In this document: one piece after another, positions 5,853 through 6,069 of the stretch
How positions within the stretch are numbered: the first letter of the stretch is position 1
Layout of the letters: each line of letters opens with the position of its first letter
Assembly: GCA_007132255.1 (NCBI GenBank)
Contig: SLOZ01000094.1
Span: forward strand, 1 to 6,069
Origin: Limnochordia bacterium
GTDB lineage: Bacteria > Bacillota > Limnochordia > Darwinibacteriales > B1SED10-159
Direction of reading: 5' to 3'
DNA: 6,069 nt
Notes under the pieces: generated by a model
Seen by the model: only the letters and a program-made list of their open reading frames with translations
Told to the model about the DNA's origin: nothing
Databases searched by the model: none
Position numbers and translations under genes: made by a program

Positions 5853-6068
5853 CTAGAGCAGTTGCGGATCGTTCTCCCAATGATAAAGGCTAGCTGGATC
5901 GTCAGCGTTGGTATCGCGACCCGTGGGTGGCAATTCTTTAGCCGTCATAGGACTGGCCGGCTCCGTCGGTGTGTTCAGATCGGAATTGCGAGCATTGTCT
6001 TTCCGCCAAGTGGCGTCGCTATCCGATTCCATGGGAGTGAGATCGATGTCTTCTAGGGAAATGCCCAT
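5853..6068 (-). CDS. Acidic, probably disordered protein, complete small protein or C-terminal part of a longer one
   Basis: The frame ends at a TAG (5853-5855) and is open back to the window edge. The first visible ATG is at 6068-6066, one base from the edge, so I cannot tell whether this is a 71-residue protein or the tail of a larger one; any ribosome binding site would lie outside. The sequence is polar and rich in D, E, T, S, P and N, with no cysteine and no hydrophobic segment long enough for a membrane helix (for example ISLEDIDLTP, then SDSDATWRKDN and YHWENDPQLL at the end). It looks intrinsically disordered and I recognise no family. The strong terminator that follows in the same direction supports a real gene ending here. 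A plus-strand frame overlaps it, but that frame begins inside the terminator stem and is less likely. Confidence 0.55.
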   Translation of the reverse strand: MGISLEDIDLTPMESDSDATWRKDNARNSDLNTPTEPASPMTAKELPPTGRDTNADDPASLYHWENDPQLL

Positions 6069-6069
6069 A

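Noticed and set aside
5763..6056. Plus-strand 97-codon frame near the right edge
   Set aside because: It starts inside the terminator stem and runs opposite the minus-strand acidic protein, whose stop is followed by a terminator in the matching direction.

Overview
The window is a stretch of bacterial chromosome or large contig in which every gene I can support reads on the minus strand. Base composition is moderately GC-rich. Both complete starts carry strong Shine-Dalgarno sequences (AAGGAG, AAGGAGGG), and one promoter is nearly consensus sigma-70/sigma-A type. None of this fixes the organism. I saw no tRNA, rRNA, CRISPR array, insertion sequence, phage gene or integration site.

Layout in the direction of transcription (high to low coordinates). 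(1) 6068-5853: the 3' part, or the whole, of a short acidic, probably disordered protein of at least 71 residues. (2) 5852-5419: a 434-base gap. It holds a strong GC-rich hairpin terminator (5727-5769), about 175 bases with no recognisable content, a near-consensus promoter (5524-5551) and a leader of roughly 98 bases. (3) 5418-4363: a 351-residue protein made of four tandem BON domains with no signal peptide. (4) 4362-4139: an intergenic stretch with a 14-bp-stem hairpin, a perfect 14-base palindrome and a probable extended -10 promoter. (5) 4138 to beyond the left edge: one uninterrupted reading frame of at least 1,379 codons for a very large exported protein. Its parts are a signal peptide, five ~122-residue PPC-like beta-sandwich repeats, a HYDIN/ASPM-type Ig-like domain, a proline/serine linker, a C2-like beta domain, a long acidic Ala/Glu linker and an alpha-helical HEAT-repeat array that is still running at the edge.

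The large exported protein is the main content: more than two thirds of the window belongs to it, although the many short open frames on both strands hide this. It has no visible catalytic domain and looks like a surface or secreted scaffold built only from binding modules. The BON protein and the large protein each appear to have their own promoter and are separated by a hairpin, so nothing in the sequence shows that they act together. A shared envelope or stress role would be inference only.
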